From assembly GCA_002009475.1 (NCBI GenBank), contig AYTS01000085.1:1-64000 (forward strand): DNA of 64,000 nucleotides, in the 5' to 3' direction. Positions 1-9,156 of this stretch are shown in pieces. This stretch comes from Candidatus Brocadia carolinensis. GTDB taxonomy: Bacteria > Planctomycetota > Brocadiia > Brocadiales > Brocadiaceae. The first letter of the stretch is position 1. Every line of letters begins with the position of its first letter. Made by a program: the position numbers and the translations under genes. The notes beneath the pieces are model-generated. The model was not told the origin of the DNA and ran no database searches. It saw only the letters and a program-made list of their open reading frames with translations.

Positions 1-90
1 AAACAAGCCCTCCTTAAGCAGTTTCAGGTACCCTTTCATACGAAAATACAAAATTATGATTTGGATGGAAAAATCTTAAACGTTTCCTGA
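1..90 (+). CDS. possible 3' end of an upstream gene (partial)
   Basis: Frame 1 is open from the first base and stops at TGA 88-90, giving 29 residues that end ...DLDGKILNVS. The composition looks protein-like, but nothing identifies the family. It could be the tail of a gene that begins outside the window, or chance. No promoter or other signal separates it from the methyltransferase remnant that follows. Confidence 0.25.
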   Translation, partial: KQALLKQFQVPFHTKIQNYDLDGKILNVS

Positions 91-173
91 CTTGCTTATC
101 GATCGTATTTTAATTTACACACCCTTTCCTTTGTCTTTTATTCTTATTTACTGCAACATTCTCGGACAGCCTG

Positions 174-1388
174 ATGACCACCGACCCCAGTGATATTGTT
201 CTCGACCCAACCTGTGGTTCAGGTACTACTGCATACGTTGCGGAACAATGGGGCCGCCGCTGGATTACCTGCGATACCTCACGGGTAGCAATTACCCTGG
301 CAAAACAAAGGCTCATGACAGCGAAATTTGATTATTATGAACTGGCGCATCCTGATGAAGGCATAAGAAGCGGGTTTAAATATAAAACCGTTCCGCATAT
401 CACCCTCGGTTCCATTGCTAACAACGAACCTCCAAAAGAAGAGACGTTATATGACCAACCATACATAGAGAAGGGTAAGGTCCGGGTAACGGGGCCATTT
501 ACCGTTGAGGCCGTGCCAAGTCTGCGGGTCAAACCATTTGACGGAAATACACCGAAAATTGACGCAACCAACGAACAACTTGCCAGAACCGGAGAAACCG
601 GTAAACAAGCCGAATGGCGGGATGAGTTAAAGGCAACGGGCATTCGCGCAGTTGGCAATAAAGTTATATCCTTTTCACGAATCGAACCGATAATTGCCAC
701 AAAGTTTTTACACGCCGAAGGAGAAATTTTGGAGGAAGACGGAACGAATAAAAAAGCCTATATCAGCTTTGGGCCTGATTACGGGGCTATTGAACAAAGG
801 CAGGTGGAACTGGCAATCAATGAAGCAAGGAGCCTAAAGAGTAAACCCGATTTCGTGATATTTGCCGCCTTCCATTTTGACCCGGAGGCAGCCAAAGACA
901 TTGACCTGATTAACTGGCATGGGGTAAAGGTGCTCAAGGCGCAGATGAGCGTTGATTTGCTAACGAAGGATTTGCGTAAGAAACGGTCTTCAAACCAGAG
1001 TTATTGGCTTATTGGTCAGCCAGACGTGGAAGTTATGAAGGCAAAAGACGGCAAATACAAGGTTAAGGTAAATGGTTTTGATTATTATGACCCCGTTAGC
1101 GGTGAAATTATTTCCAAAGGCACCAGGCATATCGCAATGTGGTTTCTTGATACGGATTATGACGAAAGAAGTCTTTACCCTGAACAGGTATTTTTCCCGG
1201 AGGGAGATTCAAAGCGCGATTGGACAAGACTGGCTAAGGCACTAAGCGGTGAGGTGAATGATGAGTTAATTGAACATTTTCGTGGCATTGAGTCTTTACC
1301 GTTTTCTGAAGGGGAGCATAAGAAGATAGCAGTTAAGATAATTGATAATAGAGGTATTGAGTCGTTTGTGATAAAGGAATTGAAATAA
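174..1388 (+). pseudogene. 5'-truncated type III (beta-class) DNA methyltransferase, C-terminal part
   Basis: The 404 codons begin almost directly at the SAM-binding motif (DPTCGSGTT, residues 12-20), followed by AYVAEQWGRRW and a TSRVAITLAKQRL helix typical of Mod subunits of type III restriction systems. In this class the catalytic DPPY motif lies N-terminal to the SAM motif. No DPPY is present, and the same frame is closed by TAA at 111-113, so the N-terminal half (several hundred residues in full-length relatives) is missing. Residues about 60-404 are the C-terminal Mod region. It lies 2 bp from the next gene, so it is still part of the mod-accessory-res operon. As it stands it should lack methyltransferase activity. 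A start at ATG 174 is possible, but this is most likely a remnant. Confidence 0.75.
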
Positions 1389-1390
1389 AT

Positions 1391-2836
1391 ATGCCGTTAA
1401 CTAACCCAAAAGATTTCATAAAAGACATTCTTGAAATTCCGGCTGAAAGTCAGACTATTGAGTTTAAGCGTCTTGCCGAAGATAAAATTGTCGCAAAAAT
1501 TATTGAAACCGTTGTAGCCATGACAAATACAGACGGCGGCGTGATTATAGTTGGCATTGATGACCCTGAAAAAACAAAACTCAAAGGATTCGACAGGGTA
1601 TATGGCATTAATGAGAATTTAGAACTTTTTGATGCAATAGGCCGTGAACTGCCCAAAATTATCCCGCCATTATCAGGATTATGGCCGCCAAGCATTGTAG
1701 ATGTTACAGAGATTAGCAAACGAGTTGCCTTGATTTTTGTACCTAAAGCCGTTGACAGTTTTCGCTCAATCAACAATCATGTGTTTGTCCGTCAGGAAAA
1801 AGGCAACCGACAGTTAACCGCACATGAGGTTGCTAAATTTGCCTATGCAAAAGGATTTGAAAAGGCAGATAAAGGACTGGCTGATGTTTCCTTTGAATTA
1901 TTAAAGACGCCTTATTTTGAGGAATGGAAGCAGTCTCGAAATATCAATGGCTCTCCGGTAGAATCAATTCTGGAAAAAAGTGGTTTAGCCAGAAAATCTG
2001 ATACAGGAAAATTGTTGCCTACCTTAGCGTCTGTTTTGTTATTCGCCGAGTATCCAAGCGACCTTACTGAGACAAAATGTGCTATCCGGGTTTTTCAATA
2101 TACCGGAACTATTGAGAGCATAGGGGAAACTCCGAATTTAATTGGTATCCCTAAAACAATACAGGGCCCTCTTATTAAACAAATTAAAGATGCCCATGAG
2201 TATGTCTTGACTCTTCTCAGGTCGGGCATAAGAATCCCTTCAGGCTTTAAAACAGTTTACCAAATTCCAGAACGCGCTGTAAAAGAGGCTATCACCAATG
2301 CTGTCATTCACCGTGACTATTATATTAAAAGAGATATTTCCGTTAAAATCTTTGAAGACAGGCTGGAGGTTGAAAGCCCGGGTTTGTTTCCATATAATAT
2401 CACACGGGCGAATATTGGATGGGTCAGAGCTGAAGGGTACAGAAACGATCTTTTAGTCAAACATTTACGCGAGTTTCCATCACCGCCCAATTTGGATGAA
2501 AATGAGGGCGTTCGGGCAATGAGAAAAGAAATGGCCGGCGAAAATTTATATCCTCCTATATTTTTGACCTATCCGGATTCTATAAAAGTGGTGCTGTTTA
2601 ATGAGCATCAGGCATCGGAGTGGGAAAAAATAAGTGCCTATTTAAGAGAAAATAAATACATTACGAATGAGCAGGCAAGAAATGTTACGGCTATTGTTCA
2701 AAGAGATAAAATGTCTTATATGTTGAGAAGGTGGGTTGAGCAAGGATTATTGATTCCGATTAAGCCGCCATCAGGTTTTAAAAAAGGAACTAAATATAAG
2801 CTAGTAGATGTCCCCGAGATTAAAAGTGGAAACTGA
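1391..2836 (+). CDS. AlbA_2 (Schlafen-like) / HATPase_c_4 domain protein
   Basis: 481 residues. The N-terminal AlbA_2 domain, about residues 15-135, shows TIEFKR and the glycine-rich TNTDGGVIIVGIDD. A central HATPase_c_4 region near residues 300-345 shows AVKEAITNAVIHRDY and RLEVESPG, and the C-terminus (about 410-475) looks like a winged helix. This is the architecture of COG2865 'RecG-like' putative transcription or defence regulators. Its start lies 2 bp after the methyltransferase stop and 88 bp before the restriction subunit, so it sits between the mod-like and res-like genes of one operon. A role in controlling or assisting the restriction system is inferred from position only. The AlbA_2 family includes nucleic-acid-binding proteins, but no catalytic role can be read here. 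Confidence 0.8.
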   Translation: MPLTNPKDFIKDILEIPAESQTIEFKRLAEDKIVAKIIETVVAMTNTDGGVIIVGIDDPEKTKLKGFDRVYGINENLELFDAIGRELPKIIPPLSGLWPPSIVDVTEISKRVALIFVPKAVDSFRSINNHVFVRQEKGNRQLTAHEVAKFAYAKGFEKADKGLADVSFELLKTPYFEEWKQSRNINGSPVESILEKSGLARKSDTGKLLPTLASVLLFAEYPSDLTETKCAIRVFQYTGTIESIGETPNLIGIPKTIQGPLIKQIKDAHEYVLTLLRSGIRIPSGFKTVYQIPERAVKEAITNAVIHRDYYIKRDISVKIFEDRLEVESPGLFPYNITRANIGWVRAEGYRNDLLVKHLREFPSPPNLDENEGVRAMRKEMAGENLYPPIFLTYPDSIKVVLFNEHQASEWEKISAYLRENKYITNEQARNVTAIVQRDKMSYMLRRWVEQGLLIPIKPPSGFKKGTKYKLVDVPEIKSGN

Positions 2837-2924
2837 TAGGTTATACGTAAAACAAAAAGTCGTATAAAAATTAAGTTATTTAATATTAGTGGGTTAAGAA
2901 AATTTTATAAGTAAAATTGAAATT

Positions 2925-5633
2925 ATGAGCCAAAAAGGTATAGACCAGTTAATTATCAATAATCCCTACGAAGAACCAAAAGAACACTGGCTTTATATAC
3001 GTGAAAAACAGGAATTTGAACGAAGGCCTGGCCGAAGATGGTCTGGTTATTGGCGGGCAACGGAAAAGGCACGTTTAGGACACGATGACCCGGGTGAATT
3101 TATCGAAATAAAATGTGTTAATGAAATCAGGCCAAGGGTAAAGGAATGGAGAGAAAGCAATTATCCAAATATTACCGGCGTAACAAGAAAATTACTTGGG
3201 TTTTGGAACGATATAAGCCAGCGGGAAACACGTCTTTTTTGGTGTCAAATTGAGGCATTAGAGACGGCAATATGGCTTACCGAAGCACCGCCAGCCCAAA
3301 AACAAGGCATTGTTATTGGAAGTGACGGTAGCTTATGGGAAAGGCAATGTTTAAAATTAGCGACAGGCACGGGTAAAACAGTCGTTATGGCCATGCTCAT
3401 AGCTTGGCAAGCGTTAAATAAGATAGCGAATCCTAAAGATATCCGATTTTCTAAAAATATCCTGGTAATCGCGCCAGGCATTACCGTCTATGAACGATTG
3501 CAAGTCCTTTTGCCTGAAAATGAAGATAATTTTTATCAGAGTTTTATACTAGTCGATTCGACCATGTGGCAAGACCTGTTGCAGGCAAAGATACTCGTTA
3601 CCAACTGGCATAAACTTGCCCCGATAAACGAAAATTATGGGCCTAAAGTAGTAAAAAAGGGGCCGGAAAATAGTGAGTCCTTTGTGAGAAGGGTTTTGCC
3701 TGATTTTGGGAACGCAAATAACATCCTGATAATAAACGACGAAGCGCATCATTGCCACCGTCCCGCTCAGGATGAGGAAAAATCAGAAAAGGAAAAGGCA
3801 ACTATTTGGATAAGCGGTATTGATAGAATACATGATGCCCGCGGGGTATTAAAGGCATACGATCTCACTGCCACTCCATTTAAACCTACCGGGAAAATCA
3901 ACCAGGGAGAGCAGTTATTCACCTGGATAGTGAGCGATTTTGGGCTTAACGATGCTATTGAAAGCGGATTAGTGAAAACTCCCAAAGTAGCCGTCAGAGA
4001 TGATTCTGGCATTAGCGCTGATTTCAAATCAAAGTTGTTCCATATTTATCCTGAGGTAAAAGAGGATTTAAACCGCAGGGCAGAACCGCATGAGGGATTA
4101 CCCGACCTTGTGAGAAATGCCGCAAATATTTTAGGCAGTGATTGGTTAAAAGAAAAAGAAAAATGGGAAAGGCAAAATCCTCCACGGGAAACGCCGCCGG
4201 TATTGATAATGATTTGCAATAAGACTGAGACAGCAGCAAGATTGGAGTACTCAATAGCGAATGGATATTTTGCTATTGAAGAACTTTCAGATAAAAACAG
4301 GTTGATTCGGATAGATCAGGATGCGTTGGACAAGATAGAATCAGATGAAGAGGATAAATTAGAAAAATCAAAGGTGGAATTGGTTAAGTCAGAACGTGAA
4401 AAGTTTAACACGGTAGGCAAAAAGGGTAAAGCTGGGGAACAAATTCAATGTGTTATCGGTGTCAACATGCTATCAGAAGGCTGGGATGCCCGCACCGTTA
4501 CACATATTTTAGGCCTTCGTGCATTTACAAGCCAGTTGCTTTGTGAGCAGGTAGTAGGGCGAGGGTTACGAAGGATTTCATATGACATTAATGAAGAAAC
4601 GGGGCGATACGATCCAGAGTACGTTACGGTATTTGGCATACCTTTTACGTTCCTGCCGTCCGAACAAAAAGAAGGTACGCCAAGAGAAGAAAAACCAAAG
4701 ACAAAAATAGAACCCAAACAGGAAAGAAGTGCATTAGAGATAGCATGGCCGCATGTGTTACGGGTGGAATATAAATTAAGTTATTTTTTAGACCTGGACT
4801 GGGATAATCTTGAAAGACTGATACTCTCTCCAGAAGATGCGCCTACTATTGTAGAGGTTGCCCCAGTCATAGATGGAAAGCCAAATTTTGGCCAGATCAG
4901 TGAAATTGATTTAGACAGGCTTGCCGAAGAACATCGCCTTCAAAAAATAAAGCTTCAGGCCGCTGTAAGGCTTCACGAACAGTTTGGAAAGAATTGGGAG
5001 GGTGACACTGGAAGCCATATCAGCCAGTTGATGCAGATTTTTGACCAGTTTTTAGCTTCAGATAAGCTTGAAATAAAAGTTCCCCTCTTTGCCGGAACTG
5101 AAAAGCTAAGAAACATAGTCATTGCACTCAACTCTCAAAAAATTATTAACCATATTGGTAATTTCATACGGAGTTCAAGTAAAGAATCCCCTACGGCCAT
5201 TTTGGATCCCGTAAGACCTAAAAGAAGTACTGCTACGGCGATGACATGGTGGACAACGAAGCCAACACAACCGGTAAAAAAGAGCCAAATAAGCCATATT
5301 GTAATAGATAGTGGCTGGGAAAAAGTGGGCTTAGAATTTGAACGCAACAGGATACCGGGCTTAATTTCGTGGGTTAAAAATGATCATCTGGGTTTTGAGA
5401 TATATTATCTTTGGCAAGGGCAAACAAAAACATATTATCCAGACTACGTCATTAAGTTTGAAAATACGAGGTATTTAATACTTGAGATAAAGGGCCAAGC
5501 AACCGAGAAGGATAATGCAAAATGGCTGGCAGCGAGAGAGTGGGTTAATGCCGTTAATGCAACGGGTAATTTTGGAACGTGGGAATTTAAAGTCCTGGAT
5601 GATCCGAAGGATTTATTTAATATTGTGAGATGA
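2925..5633 (+). CDS. type III restriction-type helicase/endonuclease (Res-like)
   Basis: 902 residues. The N-terminus (NPYEEPKEHWLY) is typical of large Res-like proteins. Superfamily 2 helicase motifs are visible in order: Walker A ATGTGKT (about residue 147), DEAH in INDEAHHCH (about 271), TATPF (about 315), then EGWD and QVVGRGLRR (about 520-550). A C-terminal PD-(D/E)xK nuclease is suggested by YYPDYVIKF...YLILEIKG (about 845-872). The protein would translocate on and cut unmodified DNA, working with a Mod subunit. Its cognate Mod looks truncated in this locus, so either another methyltransferase protects the host or the system is decaying. The frame itself is intact. The start at ATG 2925 fits the conserved N-terminus; the Shine-Dalgarno sequence is weak. 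Confidence 0.88.
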   Translation: MSQKGIDQLIINNPYEEPKEHWLYIREKQEFERRPGRRWSGYWRATEKARLGHDDPGEFIEIKCVNEIRPRVKEWRESNYPNITGVTRKLLGFWNDISQRETRLFWCQIEALETAIWLTEAPPAQKQGIVIGSDGSLWERQCLKLATGTGKTVVMAMLIAWQALNKIANPKDIRFSKNILVIAPGITVYERLQVLLPENEDNFYQSFILVDSTMWQDLLQAKILVTNWHKLAPINENYGPKVVKKGPENSESFVRRVLPDFGNANNILIINDEAHHCHRPAQDEEKSEKEKATIWISGIDRIHDARGVLKAYDLTATPFKPTGKINQGEQLFTWIVSDFGLNDAIESGLVKTPKVAVRDDSGISADFKSKLFHIYPEVKEDLNRRAEPHEGLPDLVRNAANILGSDWLKEKEKWERQNPPRETPPVLIMICNKTETAARLEYSIANGYFAIEELSDKNRLIRIDQDALDKIESDEEDKLEKSKVELVKSEREKFNTVGKKGKAGEQIQCVIGVNMLSEGWDARTVTHILGLRAFTSQLLCEQVVGRGLRRISYDINEETGRYDPEYVTVFGIPFTFLPSEQKEGTPREEKPKTKIEPKQERSALEIAWPHVLRVEYKLSYFLDLDWDNLERLILSPEDAPTIVEVAPVIDGKPNFGQISEIDLDRLAEEHRLQKIKLQAAVRLHEQFGKNWEGDTGSHISQLMQIFDQFLASDKLEIKVPLFAGTEKLRNIVIALNSQKIINHIGNFIRSSSKESPTAILDPVRPKRSTATAMTWWTTKPTQPVKKSQISHIVIDSGWEKVGLEFERNRIPGLISWVKNDHLGFEIYYLWQGQTKTYYPDYVIKFENTRYLILEIKGQATEKDNAKWLAAREWVNAVNATGNFGTWEFKVLDDPKDLFNIVR

Positions 5634-5886
5634 TGAAATAAGGAAAAATTAAGTTTGTGGGAAAAATAGAGTAGAATAAACGTAAAAGACGCATAAGAGA
5701 ACAACTAAGTATTTTTAAATATGCTAAATTATATTTAGAAAATTTTGATTGTAATATCTCAAATTCTTGTAATTTGTGCTTGTTAAAGGTTTATAAGTTT
5801 CTTACAGATTAAGCTCAAAAACCATTTTTGAAATAACTAAAAACTATGCACCATTTAATTTTAAAAAATGCGAAGGTAGTGGAAAA

Positions 5887-6900
5887 ATGGGGAAATTTTT
5901 AAAAATTATTTTATCTGCTACAGTTTTATCATTAATTGGAAATGGCCTTCAATGTTATCAAACATATTTAAGTAGGGAAAACTACAAAGACGAAGTAAAA
6001 AAGTATAAAGAACAATTAGCACCGGAAATCAATTGTTATTACAAGTACTTTTACTACTCACCAAACAAAGAATCCTATAAGTTTATTATCAATAATATCG
6101 GATCAATAGATTGTAAAAGTATATGGGCTCAAGAAGAAATATATCTTATAATTGGCGAACAGGTATATGAAGGTGAAGGTGTCCCACACTTTAACTATTT
6201 TGTTTATAACGGTTCAAGAACTCATATGTGGGATTTAGAAAAAGAAAAAGAAAGAGAAATAGACATAGTCGGACTTCAAATAGAAGCTTTTAACATACTT
6301 AAAGATAATTTTAATCCAACAATAATCTCGAAGTGGAAAATTACTTTTTTAAAAGAAAATTCGTCAAAAAGATATTATTATGAGAAATATTTTGTATTTG
6401 ATTTTTATGACAGAATATTCAAAGATTTAAAAGATTATGTAGGAGGTGTGTCTTGTGAAAATAAAATTAGAGATTATTTATCTTCCGGTAAAAAGTCGTG
6501 CATTGATATTTTTAGTTTAACCGGAGATTTTGAAGTTAATCCTCCTAGCGCATTTATTATTAACCCTGATTATTCTATCAAACCTGTATCCTTATGGGAA
6601 AAAATAAGTATAGATGATTTAAATAATTCACTTTTGTTCTCTGGTGTAGAAGGATTTGAAATACAGCCTTCTGATGATGTATGTAAAGGTACAATATGTT
6701 ACGAATGGAAACTAGAAAATAACATGTGGGAAAAAGTAGCTTTAGCTGCTGGCGGAGCTACAGTGTGGTCGAAACCTATTCCTGTAATGGCCTATTTATT
6801 AGATAAGGATGCTGAAAAAGTTAGGGCTGATCCGCACCTTCTAAAAAAAAACTTTCAAATTAGAATTTTTTATAAAAGGCGAAGGAGAATCAAAAAATGA
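5887..6900 (+). CDS. unrecognised membrane-anchored protein, probably frameshifted near its 3' end
   Basis: 337 residues with one N-terminal hydrophobic segment (about residues 5-23) followed by a charged, aromatic-rich soluble part with several Cys. Codon use is much more AT-rich than in the core genes, suggesting acquired DNA. I do not recognise the family. The annotated end (RRRRIKK) is probably wrong. At an A9 run (6843-6851) another frame continues coherently (TFKLEFFIKGEGESKNEPKK, then a helical acidic tail) to TAA 6974-6976, so the intended gene is likely 5887-6976. Its neighbours are the restriction locus and an aspartic-protease pair, all accessory in character. Confidence 0.6.
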   Translation: MGKFLKIILSATVLSLIGNGLQCYQTYLSRENYKDEVKKYKEQLAPEINCYYKYFYYSPNKESYKFIINNIGSIDCKSIWAQEEIYLIIGEQVYEGEGVPHFNYFVYNGSRTHMWDLEKEKEREIDIVGLQIEAFNILKDNFNPTIISKWKITFLKENSSKRYYYEKYFVFDFYDRIFKDLKDYVGGVSCENKIRDYLSSGKKSCIDIFSLTGDFEVNPPSAFIINPDYSIKPVSLWEKISIDDLNNSLLFSGVEGFEIQPSDDVCKGTICYEWKLENNMWEKVALAAGGATVWSKPIPVMAYLLDKDAEKVRADPHLLKKNFQIRIFYKRRRRIKK

Positions 6901-6976
6901 ACCAAAAAAAGATCCAGACTCAGAAGAAATACTAAAGAAAGCCAGAGATAAATATATTGCTGAGAGAAAGCGTTAA

Positions 6977-7348
6977 ATATCCTAGTTGCATTACACAAGG
7001 TAAACTATTGAATATAATGTTTAGCAAAAGGACCTCAATAACAAATAAATAATCAGCTAAAAGGGATTTATTCGATTAAGGATATTATAGTAATAGTTTG
7101 TTTGAGGTTTTTGATGGGTCTAAAATTGCCAAGTAAAAGTGTGAACAAGATGTGAACACAATATCCCAAAACAGTACAAAATAAACCAAAAGTGAATTTT
7201 TAATTTCCAGTAGCAACCTAAACAAAATAAAACACTTAAAACTAAACTAAAAACTGTTTGATGATTTGGAATTTTTATGGCATTCAAACGTACACTTGGA
7301 CCAAATAACAAGTTTTCAAAAATACAGTATAAATTTTCCACAAAATAT
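6977..7348. other. AT-rich intergenic region without a supported gene
   Basis: About 370 bp of low-complexity, AT-rich sequence between two convergent accessory genes. Short frames here have poor coding character. I see no convincing promoter or terminator and no repeat shared with the rest of the window. Confidence 0.5.
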
Positions 7349-7768
7349 TTAAGGGGATTTTATTGAAAATGACCTGTTGGGATAATCAATTGTCAAAATA
7401 AATCTACTCAGAAAATTATTAACACCCAACAATACAATAGGAAGGTTATATACGAAATCTACCGGCGTGTCTGCAACAGTATAAAGAAGTTCTCCAGTTA
7501 CCGGATGATACACCTCAAGTTTAGTTGTATGACGATAAACAGAGGTTTTCCCGCTACCAGTAGTAATTGTTTTTGGTATCCCTGCATGAAGGTTGTGGCC
7601 TAATTCATCAGCAATAAAGGCAGGTACTGCACATTCATCAGCACCCGTATCTATAAGACCAAAAGTTTTATAACTTTTATTAGTAAGAGGATTAATTATT
7701 TTTAGGGCGAGATAAGGGCGATAAATACCACTTTTAAAGTCTGTAAAGGGACAATCATTTATAGGCAT
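7349..7768 (-). CDS. retropepsin-like aspartic protease domain protein
   Basis: 139 residues. The motif LIDTGADECAVP (about residues 38-49) is the D-T/S-G active-site loop of clan AA aspartic proteases, and IVLLGVNNFL near residue 111 matches the second conserved hydrophobic-Gly segment of the fold. The size is that of one retropepsin-like subunit, so it would act as a dimer. It follows the small gene at 7768-7962 with the coupled junction TAATG (stop and start share one base), so the two form a unit. Bacterial relatives often occur next to small DUF5678-like proteins. Substrate unknown; the role as a protease is inferred from the motif. Confidence 0.7.
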   Translation of the reverse strand: MPINDCPFTDFKSGIYRPYLALKIINPLTNKSYKTFGLIDTGADECAVPAFIADELGHNLHAGIPKTITTGSGKTSVYRHTTKLEVYHPVTGELLYTVADTPVDFVYNLPIVLLGVNNFLSRFILTIDYPNRSFSIKSP

Positions 7769-7962
7769 TAGTAAATTTGAATTACACCCTTTTCCGGAAC
7801 ATAAAAAACTACCGGTTCATCTATTCCAAACTCTCTTGCTTCTCTTAATACCTTTACAGGGTCGCCACCATGACATATCACTTCTCTATCTGTAAAAGAC
7901 CTTGTAGCAACATACTCTCCGCTATATTTTTCAGCATCATTTAATAAACAAATTGGTTCCAT
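7768..7962 (-). CDS. small DUF5678-like protein paired with the aspartic protease
   Basis: 64 residues from ATG 7962 (MEPICLLND). A purine-rich GGAGAGGG lies about 12 bases upstream, and an upstream TTG start is less likely. Features seen are YSGEYVATRSFTDREVICHGGDP followed by AREFGIDEPVVFYVPEKGV, a pattern of small DUF5678-type proteins found beside retropepsin-like proteases. Overlap of its stop with the next start suggests translational coupling. Function unknown. Confidence 0.55.
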   Translation of the reverse strand: MEPICLLNDAEKYSGEYVATRSFTDREVICHGGDPVKVLREAREFGIDEPVVFYVPEKGVIQIY

Positions 7963-8137
7963 TTTTAACGTATTCCCTCTCCAGAAAGTCTCCAATAAAA
8001 TAAATCACGAAATATTCCATGGAGAATTAAAGGAAAAATTTAATAACGAAAAACTACTTATAGAAATTGGTGACACATTGGTGACGATATTTTTGGCAGT
8101 TTAAAATCGCTAAGTTATTGATATTAAACAACTTTTA

Positions 8138-8230
8138 TGGCGGAGAGGCCGGGATTCGAACCCGGGGTAGAGATTTTGTCTCTACAACGGTTTAGCAAAC
8201 CGTCGCTTTCAGCCGCTCAGCCACCTCTCC
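8138..8230 (-). tRNA. tRNA-Ser (anticodon GCT)
   Basis: On the - strand a 7-bp acceptor stem GGAGAGG/CCTCTCC, D-arm, anticodon loop with GCT (context TTTGCTAA), a long variable arm typical of class II tRNAs, a T-arm with GGGTTCGAATCCC and an encoded CCA are all present. Length is 93 nt including CCA. It reads AGC/AGU serine codons. Confidence 0.97.
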
Positions 8231-8267
8231 GGTTTTTCATCTGCTCTCAGAATATTCTAAACAAAAT

Positions 8268-8309
8268 AACCACGGATATCCATGCCTCATACTCATGATA
8301 TTCGTGGTT
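8268..8309. other. imperfect inverted repeat between the two tRNA-Ser genes
   Basis: AACCACGGATATCCATG at 8268-8284 pairs imperfectly with CATGATATTCGTGGTT at 8294-8309 around a 9-nt loop. It lies in the roughly 110-bp spacer between two co-directional tRNAs. It could be a processing hairpin of a shared tRNA transcript or a small palindromic repeat. There is no U-tract on either side, so it is not a standard terminator. Confidence 0.4.
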
Positions 8310-8338
8310 TACTTAAGCGTCAATACCTTTTCAGTACA

Positions 8339-8428
8339 TGGCGGAGGGAGTAGGATTCGAACCCACGGGAGACTTTCGCCTCCAGCAGTTTTCAAGACTG
8401 CCGCCATAGTCCACTCGGCCATCCCTCC
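8339..8428 (-). tRNA. tRNA-Ser (anticodon TGA)
   Basis: On the - strand: acceptor stem GGAGGGA/TCCCTCC, anticodon loop CTTGAAA carrying TGA, a long variable arm, a T-arm with GGGTTCGAATCC and an encoded CCA, 90 nt in total. It reads UCN serine codons. It lies upstream (in transcription) of tRNA-Ser(GCT), so the two probably form one tRNA unit. Confidence 0.97.
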
Positions 8429-8456
8429 TCGTATCATAACCTCTTCAGGAACAGGA

Positions 8457-8864
8457 CTAAAACTCGTTTTCCGATTTGCAAACCTCCTCCAAGACCTTTG
8501 TCGCAACAAAAATCGGCGTATTCTTTTGCATTGCCACTGCTATAGCGTCACTAGGCCGGGAATCAATCTCCACCATTGATCCGTTTCGCTGTAACACAAT
8601 CTTTGCATAGAAGGTATTATTCCTCAGGTCGTTGATGATGATTTTTATGATTCCCGCGTTTAACCCTTCGATAATATTGCCTATCAGGTCATGTGTCAAA
8701 GGACGCGGAGTGGTAACACCCTTCACTGCCCGGTCGATCGCCCACGCCTCATGGAGACCAATAACGATAGGGAAACTTCGTTGCCCTTCCCTTTCCTTCA
8801 AGACAATAATCTGATGATCACTCGTCTCCGTAATGATAATCTTTGTAAGTTCCATAGGAATCAT
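8457..8864 (-). CDS. bifunctional nuclease family protein (DUF151)
   Basis: 135 residues covering a whole DUF151/BFN domain. Characteristic stretches are RSFPIVIGLHEAWAI (about residues 29-43), RPLTHDLI and EIDSRPSDAIAVAM (about 98-111). Relatives in plants and Thermotoga have been described as nucleases acting on DNA and RNA; in bacteria the function is poorly defined. The start at ATG 8864 has AAGGGG about 7 bases upstream; an internal Met at codon 4 is possible. The gene is immediately upstream of the tRNA-Ser pair on the same strand. The frame is intact and of normal length. Confidence 0.88.
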   Translation of the reverse strand: MIPMELTKIIITETSDHQIIVLKEREGQRSFPIVIGLHEAWAIDRAVKGVTTPRPLTHDLIGNIIEGLNAGIIKIIINDLRNNTFYAKIVLQRNGSMVEIDSRPSDAIAVAMQKNTPIFVATKVLEEVCKSENEF

Positions 8865-9156
8865 ACCGCATCCCCTTCTTTAGAGCGACAATTTTAAAAG
8901 CATTAAACTGCAATCAAATTGTTCCGCACTGTTCTAACTTGCTAGAATTGTAGCACATCGACCCCTTTTGTCAAATAATTTTTCCTTTTACCCATGCTGG
9001 CTTACCGCAGACTGTCTATCATTTGTGGCCATATGAAACTTTATTGACACCCCTTAGGTTGGCTGATATACTAACTTCCCGTCTCAAACAACCCTTTTTA
9101 CGTTTTGCATCAGAAAGAGGTGCGGTCTGTTTGTCCCCCGTTTTATAACAAAGGTA

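Noticed and set aside
8295-8579. 94-codon + strand frame over the tRNA-Ser(TGA) gene
   Set aside because: It crosses a tRNA and the antisense of the DUF151 gene; not coding.
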